From the NCBI RefSeq assembly GCF_017901155.1, contig NZ_CP072800.1, positions 124,001 to 188,000 of the forward strand: a stretch of 64,000 nt of DNA, written 5' to 3'. Positions within the stretch are counted from its first letter, which is position 1; the number at the start of each line of letters is the position of its first letter. The position numbers and the translations under genes were made by a program. Source of the DNA: Candidatus Thiothrix anitrata (lineage in GTDB: Bacteria; Pseudomonadota; Gammaproteobacteria; Thiotrichales; Thiotrichaceae). A model generated the notes under the pieces. That model saw only the letters and a list, made by a program, of their open reading frames with translations, did no database searches and was not told the DNA's origin. Shown piece by piece: positions 6,603-15,469 of the stretch.

Positions 6603-9212
6603 TTAGGTCAAACTTTTACTCACAATTTCAAACACATCACCTGATAAACCTTGCTGTGCTTGAATACGTTCGAGTTGCGCCTTCATTAAACCGCTACGCA
6701 CTGGCTCATAATGCCGCCAACTCATTAATGGGCGCACCATCCGTGAAGCAATTTGCGGGTTCATCGCATCCAATTGCAACACATTATCCGCGAGGAACAC
6801 ATAACCGCTACCGTCTTGCGCGTGGAAATGTAATGGGTTACGCATCGCAAAGCTGCCGATTAACGCCCGCACTTTATTGGGGTTGCGCAAATCAAACAGC
6901 GGATGTTGCATCAGGGTTTGGATTTCCGCCAAGGTTTCCGGCAATGGCGATACCGCTTGCACCGCAAACCATTTATCCATCACCAGCGCGTCGTGTTGCC
7001 AACGGTCGTGGAAATGCTGTAATGCCGCATCACGTTCCGGGCATTGAATCCGGTTCAGCACCGCCAACGCTGCCAGCGCGTCGGTCATATTACCCGCCTC
7101 TTGGTATTGCTGGTGACATAGCGCGTGAATACCCTCGTCTTTAACCCGCCCTAAGTAATCAAGACACACGTTTTTCAAACTGCGTCGCCCGATACTGAGT
7201 GCGTCCACGGTGTATTCGCCGTTGGTATTAAGTGCGTCGTATAACGTTTCCAAGTCAATCCGCAACGCATTCGCCAACGTGGAGTAAATCAACTCACGTA
7301 CTGCGTGAATCGCTTCCGGGTCACAAGGCCGCGCCACTTCCGCAATATCCGCTTCCGAAGGCAAGGTCATCGCCTCCGCACGTAGAGCCGGATCCAGGTT
7401 GGCATCGGTTAACACCGCCTGATATGCACTGATGAAATCGTGTTCCAAGCCGCAAGCTTCACCGCGCTCTTGCGCCGCCAACATCGCTAAAATCGTTTCC
7501 ATTGCCAAGCGTTGCCCCGCATCCCAACGGTTAAACGCATCGCTATCGTGTTTCATCAAAAAGATTAATTCAGCCGAAGTGTACGGGTAACTCAAGCGCA
7601 CAGGTGCAGAGAAACCGCGTAATAATGACGGTACGGGCATTTCAGGAATATCATTAAAGCTGAATTGCTGTGCGTATTCGGTGAGTTTTAATACTGCTGT
7701 TCCCACCAAATCCTGCCCTTCACTACCCAGCAAACCCACCGCCAATGGAATCAAAAACGGCTGTTTGTGCGCAGCTTCGGGGGTTGCCGGACAGCTTTGG
7801 GTAACGTGCAAAGTACAGGTTTTTGCTGCCGCGTCGTAATCCATCCGCACCGCGACTTCCGGCGTACCTGCTTGATCATACCAGCGTTGGAATTGCGCCA
7901 AATCCGCACCATTCGCATCCGCCATTGCCGCGAGGAAATCTTCAGTCGTCACCGCTTGCCCGTCATGGCGTTGGAAATACAGATCCATGCCGTTGCGGAA
8001 ACCGTCGCGCCCCAGCAATGTTTGGTACATACGCACCACTTCTGAGCCTTTTTCGTACACGGTCATGGTGTAGAAATTGTTAATTTCCATGTAAGCCGCC
8101 GGACGAATCGGGTGCGCCATCGGGCTGACATCTTCCGCAAACTGGTGAGTGCGCAATTTACGCACATCCTCAATGCGCTTTACCGCCCGCGAATGCAAAT
8201 CTGAGGTAAATTCCTGATCACGGAAAACCGTCAAACCCTCTTTCAACGACAACTGAAACCAATCGCGGCACGTCACCCGATTGCCCGTCCAGTTGTGGAA
8301 ATACTCGTGCCCGATCACCGATTCAATCGCAATGTAATCGCCATCGGTGGCGGTTTCCGGGCTGGCGAATACCAACTTGGAGTTGAACACGTTCAACCCT
8401 TTGTTTTCCATCGCCCCCATATTGAAGTCGTCGACTGCCACCACCATGTAAATATCGAGGTCGTATTCCAGCCCGAAACGCTGTTCATCCCACTGCATCG
8501 CACGCTTTAACGACTGCATTGCATGATCACATTTGTCGATATTGTGCGCTTCGGTATAAATTCGCAGGGTCACATCGCGCCCCGACAGCGTGGTGTAATG
8601 ATCCTCAACGTGTTGCAAATTACCCGCCACTAACGCGAATAAATACGCTGGTTTATGGAACGGGTCTTCCCACCGCGCCCAATGCCGACCGTCTGGCAAA
8701 TCACCGCTGCCGGTTAAATTGCCGTTGGACAACAACACCGGATACTTGGCTTTATCCGCCAGAATTTGCGTGGTAAACACACTCATCACATCCGGGCGAT
8801 CCGGGTAATAGGTGATTTTGCGGAAACCCTGCGCTTCGCATTGGGTGCAAAAATTACCGCTGGACTGATACAAGCCTTCCAACGAGGTATTTTTTTGCGG
8901 GTAAATCCGCGTCACGATTTCCACCGTCGCCAACGCTGACATCCCAAAAATACGCAAATCGGTATCGCTTAAGGCGTAATCATCCGCCGTCAAGGTGCGC
9001 CCATTAACCCGCAGAGCCAGCAATTCCAACCTTTCACCGTACAATTCCAACGGCGCGTCCGCAGCCACACCCGCATTACGCCGGTAATTCGCCACGCACG
9101 TCACTTGGGTTGATTCCTCACCCAATTCAAACACCAGCGAAACCGCATCCACCCGATACGCTGGTGCACAATAATCCTTGAGGTAAATGGTTTGGGGTTG
9201 TCCTTGTTTCAT
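6603..9212 (-). CDS. pepN: Aminopeptidase N (M1 metallopeptidase)
   Basis: This 869-residue protein matches bacterial PepN in length and motifs: the exopeptidase signature GAMENKG near residue 267 and zinc site HEYFHNW near residue 302, followed by the third ligand in LKEGLTVFRDQEF. It removes N-terminal residues from peptides in the cytoplasm as part of general peptide turnover. The start MKQGQPQTIYLKDY is the usual family N-terminus. The upstream NUDIX gene ends 12 bp before it, so a NUDIX-pepN-yajD transcript is likely. Confidence 0.97.
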   Translation of the reverse strand: MKQGQPQTIYLKDYCAPAYRVDAVSLVFELGEESTQVTCVANYRRNAGVAADAPLELYGERLELLALRVNGRTLTADDYALSDTDLRIFGMSALATVEIVTRIYPQKNTSLEGLYQSSGNFCTQCEAQGFRKITYYPDRPDVMSVFTTQILADKAKYPVLLSNGNLTGSGDLPDGRHWARWEDPFHKPAYLFALVAGNLQHVEDHYTTLSGRDVTLRIYTEAHNIDKCDHAMQSLKRAMQWDEQRFGLEYDLDIYMVVAVDDFNMGAMENKGLNVFNSKLVFASPETATDGDYIAIESVIGHEYFHNWTGNRVTCRDWFQLSLKEGLTVFRDQEFTSDLHSRAVKRIEDVRKLRTHQFAEDVSPMAHPIRPAAYMEINNFYTMTVYEKGSEVVRMYQTLLGRDGFRNGMDLYFQRHDGQAVTTEDFLAAMADANGADLAQFQRWYDQAGTPEVAVRMDYDAAAKTCTLHVTQSCPATPEAAHKQPFLIPLAVGLLGSEGQDLVGTAVLKLTEYAQQFSFNDIPEMPVPSLLRGFSAPVRLSYPYTSAELIFLMKHDSDAFNRWDAGQRLAMETILAMLAAQERGEACGLEHDFISAYQAVLTDANLDPALRAEAMTLPSEADIAEVARPCDPEAIHAVRELIYSTLANALRIDLETLYDALNTNGEYTVDALSIGRRSLKNVCLDYLGRVKDEGIHALCHQQYQEAGNMTDALAALAVLNRIQCPERDAALQHFHDRWQHDALVMDKWFAVQAVSPLPETLAEIQTLMQHPLFDLRNPNKVRALIGSFAMRNPLHFHAQDGSGYVFLADNVLQLDAMNPQIASRMVRPLMSWRHYEPVRSGLMKAQLERIQAQQGLSGDVFEIVSKSLT

Positions 9213-9224
9213 CTTTTTTTCCTA

Positions 9225-10070
9225 TTATCGGGTTAAAGCAGCGTGAATCGCGCTGTATTCAGGGTGTTGCGGGCTAATCACGCCCATGCGCAACAACAAG
9301 TCGATATTCACCAAATTGCAATTGTCTTTGAAATCATCGGTGGTTTCCGTCATCCGGGCAATTTCCACCAACGGCAGTAGTTCAAATTGAAGCACTTCGC
9401 CGTCGGTATTTTCCGGCACAAAATCTTCCGGCAACCACAGATCGTAAATGTAAATCGTGGAATTATCCAAACCACGCCACCCTGCCTGACGGTAACTGAC
9501 CGTGCCGACGGCTTGCGCTTGACGGGCTAATGCAGCGGGAATATTGGCTTCTTCTTGGGATTCTTTCACCACATTATCCAATAATCCCAAGCCAACGGGT
9601 TGCCCGCCAGCCACCATCTGATCCAGTTTACCCGGCCAAAACGGTTTATCGCGGGAGCGTGTTGCCACCCACACATGAATACCATCGGCTTTACGCACCA
9701 AACCGTTCAGGTGTATGCCGAAACTTTTCACACCCAAAAAATTAGTCGCGGCACGCTCGACTTCCATCTGTGCAGTCGCGCCGAACGCATGGGTAACAGG
9801 GTAAGCCTCACCGACCCAACTGTCGATCACACCGCGTGCGTGCAATTCCTGAAACACCGGTGCAACAGCCAGCGTGCGCTCATGATAATCCACCAGCGCG
9901 GAATTTAGGCGCACCGCGTCGGCTGTCACCGTAAACAGTTCAGCCCATTCGCGCAAATGCTCGGCGAAATCCGGCTGCACCTGCCCGTAAATCTCACCGT
10001 CAATCAGCAACCCATGGTAATCAGTAGGATCAAAATTATTGCAAGTTTGAATGCGATCTAGGTAACTCAT
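9225..10070 (-). CDS. NUDIX hydrolase with DUF4743-type N-terminus (Tnr3-like)
   Basis: This 281-residue protein has an N-terminal region as in the NUDIX part of fungal Tnr3 and DUF4743 proteins, then a NUDIX fold with the box centred on LLDNVVKESQEEANIP (about residues 160-178). The catalytic KESQEE core is kept, though the first Glu and the last Gly of the textbook box are replaced. Relatives act on oxidised thiamine diphosphates; that activity here is only inferred. Its ATG overlaps the stop of the upstream PIN toxin gene by 4 bp, so translation of the two is coupled. Confidence 0.8.
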   Translation of the reverse strand: MSYLDRIQTCNNFDPTDYHGLLIDGEIYGQVQPDFAEHLREWAELFTVTADAVRLNSALVDYHERTLAVAPVFQELHARGVIDSWVGEAYPVTHAFGATAQMEVERAATNFLGVKSFGIHLNGLVRKADGIHVWVATRSRDKPFWPGKLDQMVAGGQPVGLGLLDNVVKESQEEANIPAALARQAQAVGTVSYRQAGWRGLDNSTIYIYDLWLPEDFVPENTDGEVLQFELLPLVEIARMTETTDDFKDNCNLVNIDLLLRMGVISPQHPEYSAIHAALTR

Positions 10071-10519
10071 ACAGCGGCATACCCCGCAGCCTGCTCATGG
10101 ATTTGATTAGCAGGACGGCGCGGCATCGTCCAACGCTGTTGCTGTAAAGGAAAGTGTTGCGCAATAGCGGTAAAATCAGCGTCATCGTGCATCAACAACA
10201 CTTGTTGTTCGATAGCAATTTGAGCAATACAACAATCAATCGGACTACGCACCGTCACACCTTTTTTACGCAAGGCATAATAAATACGAGCCGCTGACTG
10301 CCATGTGGAAGCACGCATCTCAAAGTAATCTTGTCCGTCAAGGTATTCACTTAACTTGTTCCACTCGCGCTCATCACGACTACCCTGCAACAGTTCGAGT
10401 TGCTGAAAGCGCGTCAACACCACCTGACGACCATTAATTTCACGATACAAATCAGCCGTATAATCACCTTGCTTGTCAGCGAAAACATTGATCCACACCG
10501 AGGTATCAATCAGCACCAT
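10067..10519 (-). CDS. vapC: VapC-type PIN-domain toxin
   Basis: This 150-residue PIN ribonuclease has MVLIDTSVWINVFAD at the start (first acidic residue), the conserved Glu in QQLELLQGSRDEREW, SPIDCCIAQIAIEQ in the middle and LMHDDADFTAIAQH near the end: the full set of acidic metal ligands. VapC toxins cut RNA, often initiator tRNA. The frame is open to 10585, but ATG 10519 gives the canonical start and overlaps vapB by 14 bp. The C-terminal tail (RRPANQIHEQAAGYAAV) is longer than usual and runs into the NUDIX start. Confidence 0.88.
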   Translation of the reverse strand: MVLIDTSVWINVFADKQGDYTADLYREINGRQVVLTRFQQLELLQGSRDEREWNKLSEYLDGQDYFEMRASTWQSAARIYYALRKKGVTVRSPIDCCIAQIAIEQQVLLMHDDADFTAIAQHFPLQQQRWTMPRRPANQIHEQAAGYAAV

Positions 10520-10718
10520 AGCGTAATCCCCGGCTCGCTTTGTAATCGTAACCAGCAGCAAATTCGACACGCCCCGCCAAATCAAACAAATCTTTTTTGC
10601 GCCGCGCCCGGATCAGTTCACGCAACGCCATATCCAGCAACTCGCGCTTAGTAGCTGCCCCAGTCAAGGCAATCGCTTCTTTTACCAGCACATCATCCAG
10701 CATCACATTGGTTCTCAT
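10506..10718 (-). CDS. vapB: VapB-type antitoxin
   Basis: This 70-residue antitoxin begins with a ribbon-helix-helix-like MRTNVMLDDVLVKEAIALTG...KRELLDMALREL, followed by a toxin-binding tail (KKDLFDLAGRVEFAAGYDY), as in the VapB family PF09957. AGGAGG lies 6 bases before the ATG. It overlaps vapC by 14 bp. A perfect palindrome just upstream (10744-10756) is the likely self-regulatory operator. Confidence 0.88.
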   Translation of the reverse strand: MRTNVMLDDVLVKEAIALTGAATKRELLDMALRELIRARRKKDLFDLAGRVEFAAGYDYKASRGLRYGAD

Positions 10719-10729
10719 ACCAGCCTCCT

Positions 10730-10756
10730 ATACACCTAACTACGTGTATCATACAC
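10730..10756. promoter_or_regulatory. Probable VapB operator
   Basis: GTGTAT-C-ATACAC at 10744-10756 is a perfect 13-base palindrome. A further half-site ATACAC lies at 10730-10735, about 12 bases before the vapB start. Repeated half-sites at this location are what an autoregulating VapBC complex would bind. Confidence 0.6.
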
Positions 10757-10791
10757 CAATAACGCCACATAACAGCCCATGCTAAAACACC

Positions 10792-11436
10792 TTACTGACA
10801 AGCTCGTGGAATCCGTTGTACGTCCGAAGTAGCATCAATCGCCGCGCTCCAAGTTTGCACCGGCGCGTTGCTGCCAAACGGTTCATCATAGTCCAGCCAA
10901 AAGACTTCGCGGGGCGTTTGTTGCTCGGTGTAACGCGCATCATAGCCAAGGTAACGAATGTATTCTGCGTGGCGTTTCGCTTTATTTAAGTTATTGAAAA
11001 AGCCGAGTGAAATCGCGTTGCGGTAAGGCTCGTCGGTAATCAATGACGCATCCTGCACCGCCGAACGGGTTAAATCATCCAGCACTTTTTGCGCTTCTGC
11101 TTCATCCGGCAATGGCGGCACGTAAACCAGAAAGTTCAGCGTTTCCATGCTGCGCATCGGGCGGGTGTTCACTGCCAAACCAAAGCCCTGAATTTTTTCC
11201 GCCACCAACTGCGCCGCTTTCGCACTGTTGTAAGGCCCCAACGTATAGCAACTGCTTTGCGTGCCTGCCGCGCTGCTGCGATAAACCACTTCCCCGACAT
11301 CTTGGCGTAACTCCAACGCCGGAATCGACGGCTCCACCAAACTGGGCAAACCCGGCTGCGCATCGGGCGACCAAAAAAAGCCCCACGCGAACAGCGTTGC
11401 ATTGAGTAATACCAACAGAATCAACACCGGGTACAT
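10792..11436 (-). CDS. SPOR-domain membrane protein
   Basis: This 214-residue protein has an N-terminal membrane segment (MYPVLILLVLLNATLFAWGFFW) and, from about residue 60, a region with SPOR-like character (SSCYTLGPYNSAKAAQLVAEKI...FLVYVPPLP and ISLGFFNNLNKAKRHAEYIRYLGYDA). SPOR domains bind denuded peptidoglycan at division sites. The gene overlaps coaX by 16 bp as the last member of the MFS-birA-coaX operon, an order seen in other gammaproteobacteria. The cysteine pair near the SPOR start and near the end (RACQ) might form a disulfide. Confidence 0.78.
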   Translation of the reverse strand: MYPVLILLVLLNATLFAWGFFWSPDAQPGLPSLVEPSIPALELRQDVGEVVYRSSAAGTQSSCYTLGPYNSAKAAQLVAEKIQGFGLAVNTRPMRSMETLNFLVYVPPLPDEAEAQKVLDDLTRSAVQDASLITDEPYRNAISLGFFNNLNKAKRHAEYIRYLGYDARYTEQQTPREVFWLDYDEPFGSNAPVQTWSAAIDATSDVQRIPRACQ

Positions 11437-12182
11437 GCTTCATGCTCCGTAATGTAGCGCAACCCCTGCATCAACAAATCCGGGACAAGGTGACATTCAA
11501 ACCGCAACCACGTCTGCAAGCGTTGCGCATCCCCGCCCGTCAACACATATTGCAATGCGGTATCAAAGGCAGGCTGCATTCGCGCACAAATGCCTTCAAT
11601 CGCCCCCACCACCCCGAACAAACAACCACCGCCAATCGCACGACTGGTAGCATCCGCAAACACACTCGGCTGCTCAAACGATAAACTCAAACGGTTTTGC
11701 GCCCGCGCAATCAATGCATCCGCCGCCAGTTGCAAACCGGGCAAAATTAATCCGCCCAGATGCCGCCCGTCGCTATCCAATGCATCCAAGGTAATCGCCG
11801 TGCCGCAATCAATGACCACGCACGCTTTTTTACCCAATAAATGATGCGCCGCCACCAACCCCACGAAACGATCCGCCCCCAAAGTCGATGGCTGTTGATA
11901 GCCTGACACCACGCCATAAGCCTGCGCCGCCGAACGCGCAATGTGCAATCCAATCGCCCGTTCCTGACATGCCGCCATCACGCTGTCATCAAACAAACTG
12001 CTTAACACATGCACCAAGGTAATGTGCGTTGCGCACGGATACCTGTCCAGCAAATCCAGAAACGCCGCCAACGCAGGGCGTTCCCCATACGCCAACGCCT
12101 GCTGCACCGAGGCATTCCCCGCAGCATCAAGCTCCGCCCATTTCAGGCGTGAATTGCCTGCATCCACCAGCAAAATTGTCAC
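11421..12182 (-). CDS. coaX: Type III pantothenate kinase
   Basis: This 253-residue enzyme phosphorylates pantothenate in the first step of coenzyme A synthesis. Family motifs are clear: DAGNSRLKW at residues 7-15 (phosphate loop), TLGADRFVGL in the middle, VIDCGTAITLDAL and GGLILPGLQL. The length is typical. Its ATG overlaps the end of birA by 4 bp, and the two are commonly paired. Type III enzymes are not inhibited by coenzyme A in the cases studied. Confidence 0.95.
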   Translation of the reverse strand: MTILLVDAGNSRLKWAELDAAGNASVQQALAYGERPALAAFLDLLDRYPCATHITLVHVLSSLFDDSVMAACQERAIGLHIARSAAQAYGVVSGYQQPSTLGADRFVGLVAAHHLLGKKACVVIDCGTAITLDALDSDGRHLGGLILPGLQLAADALIARAQNRLSLSFEQPSVFADATSRAIGGGCLFGVVGAIEGICARMQPAFDTALQYVLTGGDAQRLQTWLRFECHLVPDLLMQGLRYITEHEACTRC

Positions 12183-12967
12183 ATGCGCACCGATACATCC
12201 GCTGAAGAAAACGCCTTAATAACACCATCCCTGACTTCGAGCCGTAACTGTCCTTGAACATCGACCCCGCAGGCAATCCCTTCGATCACCTCGCTACCCG
12301 CCAATACCCGTACTGGGCAGCCGTGCAGCACATCCCAGTGTTGCCAATTGCGTTGGAATTGTGCCATATCCAGCCGCGAAAATACCTGTAATCCTAGTAA
12401 TAATCGCGAGAGTATCGCCGCAACCACCTGATTACGGTCAAATTCCCGCCCAGCACACGCCCGTAAACTGCTCCAAGGCTGATCAATCGCACTCGTAGCG
12501 GTGGGCAAGCGATTCACGTTTAAACCAATCCCAATCACCACCTGCTGCAACGAACCGACAGCTTCCAACAAAATGCCACCGAGTTTCTGGAGGTGATTAT
12601 TACCCCCCACAACAATATCGTTAGGCCACTTAACCCCATGCCCTTCAATACCACAATCGCGTAACGCTTCCGCCACTGCCAGCCCCGTCACCAAGCCCAG
12701 CATCGGCAAATGCGCCGGTACGGTTTCAAAACACCAACGTAACGACAAATACACATTCGTACCAGCGGGCGATTCCCACGCCTTACCACGCCGCCCACGC
12801 CCCGCCGTTTGTTGTTCCGCGAGACACACATCGCCACATTGCGCGTGTTGCAAAGCCCAGGCATTGGTCGAATCCAGACTCGCAAATACCTGAATATCAC
12901 CCAGCAGTTGCGCCACATCCGCTGTTAACGCTGCCCGGATTAACCCAGCATCCAACTCATTGTGCAT
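12179..12967 (-). CDS. birA: Biotin--[acetyl-CoA-carboxylase] ligase, no DNA-binding domain
   Basis: This 262-residue enzyme attaches biotin to the biotin carrier protein of acetyl-CoA carboxylase. GRGRRGKAWESPAGTNVYLS is the biotinyl-AMP loop and VKWPNDIVV the catalytic stretch; VVIGIGLNVN follows. The usual N-terminal winged helix of repressor-type BirA is missing, so this version should not regulate biotin genes itself. ATG 12967 is preferred to ATG 12985 because GGGGAAG precedes it; it overlaps the MFS gene by 11 bp. Confidence 0.93.
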   Translation of the reverse strand: MHNELDAGLIRAALTADVAQLLGDIQVFASLDSTNAWALQHAQCGDVCLAEQQTAGRGRRGKAWESPAGTNVYLSLRWCFETVPAHLPMLGLVTGLAVAEALRDCGIEGHGVKWPNDIVVGGNNHLQKLGGILLEAVGSLQQVVIGIGLNVNRLPTATSAIDQPWSSLRACAGREFDRNQVVAAILSRLLLGLQVFSRLDMAQFQRNWQHWDVLHGCPVRVLAGSEVIEGIACGVDVQGQLRLEVRDGVIKAFSSADVSVRM

Positions 12968-14141
12968 AATGCTTCCCCAAATCACGCATCGCGTACAAGC
13001 TCATAAACAACCCCAGATTGACCACGACCGTCGCAATATAAAACGTTTGTGTTGACCCCAGCGTTTCCCAACCATAACCACTGAGCAAACTACCCAGCGC
13101 ACCGCCCACGCCGTAACTTACCCCGGAATACAACGCCTGCCCACGCCCTTGCAGCCGCCCCGGAAACACATGATGAATCAAATGAATCGCCGACGCATGA
13201 AACAACCCGTAAGTCGCCGCGTGTAACACTTGCGCCACCAACAACACCGGCAAATGATCCACCCACACGCCCAACAATATCCAGCGAATTCCCGTTAGCA
13301 ACATCGCCAGCACGAACAAGCGTTCCGCCCCAAAACGCCCGATTAAGCGATGCATAAACACAAACAACACCACTTCCGCAATCACCCCCAACGCCCACAT
13401 CCAGCCGGTAAAGTTGCGCGAATAGCCGTGATCTTCCAAATACAAACTAAAAAATGTGTAATAAACCCCGTGACTCCCCTGTTGCAGCGCACACGCCAAC
13501 AACAACAGCCACACCGCCGGTTGACGCATCACTTCACGTAAACGGCTGGTATTTTCCGCATGGGCATGGTGCGGTTTATCACGCACCAACCCCGTCGCCA
13601 CCCAAATCGCAATAAACAACAGCAACATGGCATCGACTGCACGCTCAATGCCGTAACGCTCCAATAATGGCGGCAAACTCACCACCATCACAATGAAACC
13701 CACCGACCCCCACAAGCGAATCCGGCTATACCGCCCAATGTCCGTACCCAAATGATTCAGCGTCAACGCCTCAAACTGCGGCAACGACGCATTCCAGAAA
13801 AACCCGAAACTCGCCATCACCAACACCATCCAGCCGTAACTGTTTTGCCAATACACCCCGGCAAAACACACCACCGCCAACGCACTCGCCAACTGAATAA
13901 TACGCAACCGCTGCCCGGTATGATCCGCCAACCACCCCCAAATAAACGGCGCGACTACCTTACTCGCCATGAATACCGCCATCAGCTCACCGATTTGCGC
14001 AGCCGAAAACCCGGCAACCTTTTTCAGGTACACCGTCCAATACGGCACAAACACGCCGAGCGCTGCAAAATAGGTGAAATAGAAAACCGAAAGCCGCACA
14101 TAGGGCGGCTTGGAGATGATTTCTGAGGATGGGATGTTCAT
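12957..14141 (-). CDS. MFS transporter, HcaT / nucleoside-symporter-like
   Basis: This 394-residue integral membrane protein has about 12 hydrophobic segments. It begins PPYVRLSVFYFTYFAALGVFVPYWTVYLK and has IGELMAVFMASKVVAPFIWGWLADHTGQRL, the conserved loop 2-3 of the MFS_1-like group that includes HcaT and nucleoside transporters. The substrate cannot be told from sequence. It heads the birA-coaX-SPOR operon, overlapping birA. Confidence 0.85.
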   Translation of the reverse strand: MNIPSSEIISKPPYVRLSVFYFTYFAALGVFVPYWTVYLKKVAGFSAAQIGELMAVFMASKVVAPFIWGWLADHTGQRLRIIQLASALAVVCFAGVYWQNSYGWMVLVMASFGFFWNASLPQFEALTLNHLGTDIGRYSRIRLWGSVGFIVMVVSLPPLLERYGIERAVDAMLLLFIAIWVATGLVRDKPHHAHAENTSRLREVMRQPAVWLLLLACALQQGSHGVYYTFFSLYLEDHGYSRNFTGWMWALGVIAEVVLFVFMHRLIGRFGAERLFVLAMLLTGIRWILLGVWVDHLPVLLVAQVLHAATYGLFHASAIHLIHHVFPGRLQGRGQALYSGVSYGVGGALGSLLSGYGWETLGSTQTFYIATVVVNLGLFMSLYAMRDLGKHYAQ

Positions 14142-14158
14142 CAGTCAGGTAGGCTCAT

Positions 14159-14635
14159 TTATTCGCCCACACACTGTGCCAGTTTCCGCACAAGATCGGG
14201 ATGATAACGGATACCATACTGTTGCATGGAATGGACAGCTTCCAGAAATGAATCAATCCAACCTTGTTGTTTCGCTTTTAGGAGAATACCTAGTGTTCCT
14301 GTTACCCGTAAACCAAGATACTCTGCCAAATTTCGCCCGATTTTCTCATCAATGATGACCCAATCCGCTTGATTGCGTTTTGCCATGTCGATGGTATGTT
14401 TTTCGCCCTTATCTAGCTCTAACAACAATGTAGTATGCACGACAGGTTGCGAAACCACCGGAATCACCCAATCCAACATGCGTAAATTCGGCACTTTAAC
14501 CCTGCCTCCCACAGCACATTCATCAATTACTTCGGTGACAACATGGACATCCCCAAAACAACGCGGCATCAGGTCAAGACGGTTAATACTGGCAAGAGCA
14601 ATAAAGGGCGTGGTATTGCAAAAGACGACACTCAT
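14159..14635 (-). CDS. DUF3368 PIN-like toxin candidate
   Basis: This 158-residue protein begins VVFCNTTPFIALASINRLDLM, as in DUF3368 proteins, which are PIN-like. Later acidic positions are in ELDKGEKHTIDMAK and ADWVIIDEKIGRNLAEYLGLRVTGTLGILLKAK, the typical DUF3368 pattern. The first Asp of true PIN domains is Asn here (FCNTTP), a common variation in this family. It overlaps a UPF0175 gene by 4 bp, the usual antitoxin partner, so a type II toxin-antitoxin pair is likely. Confidence 0.83.
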   Translation of the reverse strand: MSVVFCNTTPFIALASINRLDLMPRCFGDVHVVTEVIDECAVGGRVKVPNLRMLDWVIPVVSQPVVHTTLLLELDKGEKHTIDMAKRNQADWVIIDEKIGRNLAEYLGLRVTGTLGILLKAKQQGWIDSFLEAVHSMQQYGIRYHPDLVRKLAQCVGE

Positions 14636-14886
14636 AGCAGAGCCGTTTCCCGCATCAGGTCATCACCAGAATCTTCCATCAAGACAGCTCCGGCATCCCA
14701 AGCCAAATGCAAGAAATTAGCACGAGGAATCTCTAACCAAGTGGCCGCCATACCGGAACTGATACGCCCTTCCTTGAACAAGCTAATAGCTGCCTGCCGC
14801 TTCAAGTAATCTGCAAAACGCTCAGCATTCAAATGTAGCCCGATCAGCAGTTCGAGCGGGCAATCTATTTCGATGATGCGATTCAT
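14632..14886 (-). CDS. UPF0175-family antitoxin candidate
   Basis: This 84-residue protein contains a UPF0175-like helix-turn-helix region: RQAAISLFKEGRISSGMAATWLEIPRANFLHLAW. The C-terminal tail DSGDDLMRETALL would contact the toxin. ATG 14886 is chosen because GAGGAG stands 8 bases before it; the frame is open to 14925 but lacks such a site. It overlaps the DUF3368 gene by 4 bp and lies just 13 bp after the Uma2 gene. Confidence 0.83.
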   Translation of the reverse strand: MNRIIEIDCPLELLIGLHLNAERFADYLKRQAAISLFKEGRISSGMAATWLEIPRANFLHLAWDAGAVLMEDSGDDLMRETALL

Positions 14887-14899
14887 AGGAGTTACTCCT

Positions 14900-15469
14900 C
14901 TATTCATCCCCAAACACATACCCAAAATCCAGCACCTGCCCCGTAAACGGCGGTATTATGAGCTGGCTGCAAGTGGCGACATCATGGCATTCCACCGAAA
15001 ATGCCACGCGATAACGCCCATTATCCAGTTCATACGCAATCAGGGTTTTGTCTTCCGGGGAAATCAGCCAATAATAAGGCACTTGATAGGCTTGTAAGCG
15101 CAACAACTGGGTAAAGGTATCTTTACGTTCATGCCCCGGCGATGTGATTTCACATACCCAGTCCGGGAGAATTTCCATCATTCCAGTGGGGCGATGAGGT
15201 ACACGCTCTTTACGCCAACCCGCCAAGTCATGAGCAGGGCAATGGTGCTCGTTATAGCGCACACTGATTTCGCTCATAATCCACCACCCACCGTCGCTGC
15301 CCTTACGCCACAACGGTAGAAACTGCCCCGACAAACCCGCCTGCGCCAAGGCATGATCAGATCGTGCCATTGGGCGTTTGACGATTTCACCGTTGATTAA
15401 TTCAATACGCTCACCCTGCTGACTGGCAAGCAATAAATCATCAACGGTTTTAAGTTTAAGGGCTTCCAT
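14900..15469 (-). CDS. Uma2-family (DUF820) restriction-endonuclease-fold protein
   Basis: This 189-residue protein follows the Uma2 pattern: [23 protein letters not shown] at the N-terminus, then [41 protein letters not shown] with the PD-(D/E)xK-like Glu and Lys. The function of this widespread family is unknown; the fold suggests a nuclease, and many copies associate with mobile elements. Its start overlaps the end of aroC by 14 bp. Confidence 0.85.
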   Translation of the reverse strand: MEALKLKTVDDLLLASQQGERIELINGEIVKRPMARSDHALAQAGLSGQFLPLWRKGSDGGWWIMSEISVRYNEHHCPAHDLAGWRKERVPHRPTGMMEILPDWVCEITSPGHERKDTFTQLLRLQAYQVPYYWLISPEDKTLIAYELDNGRYRVAFSVECHDVATCSQLIIPPFTGQVLDFGYVFGDE

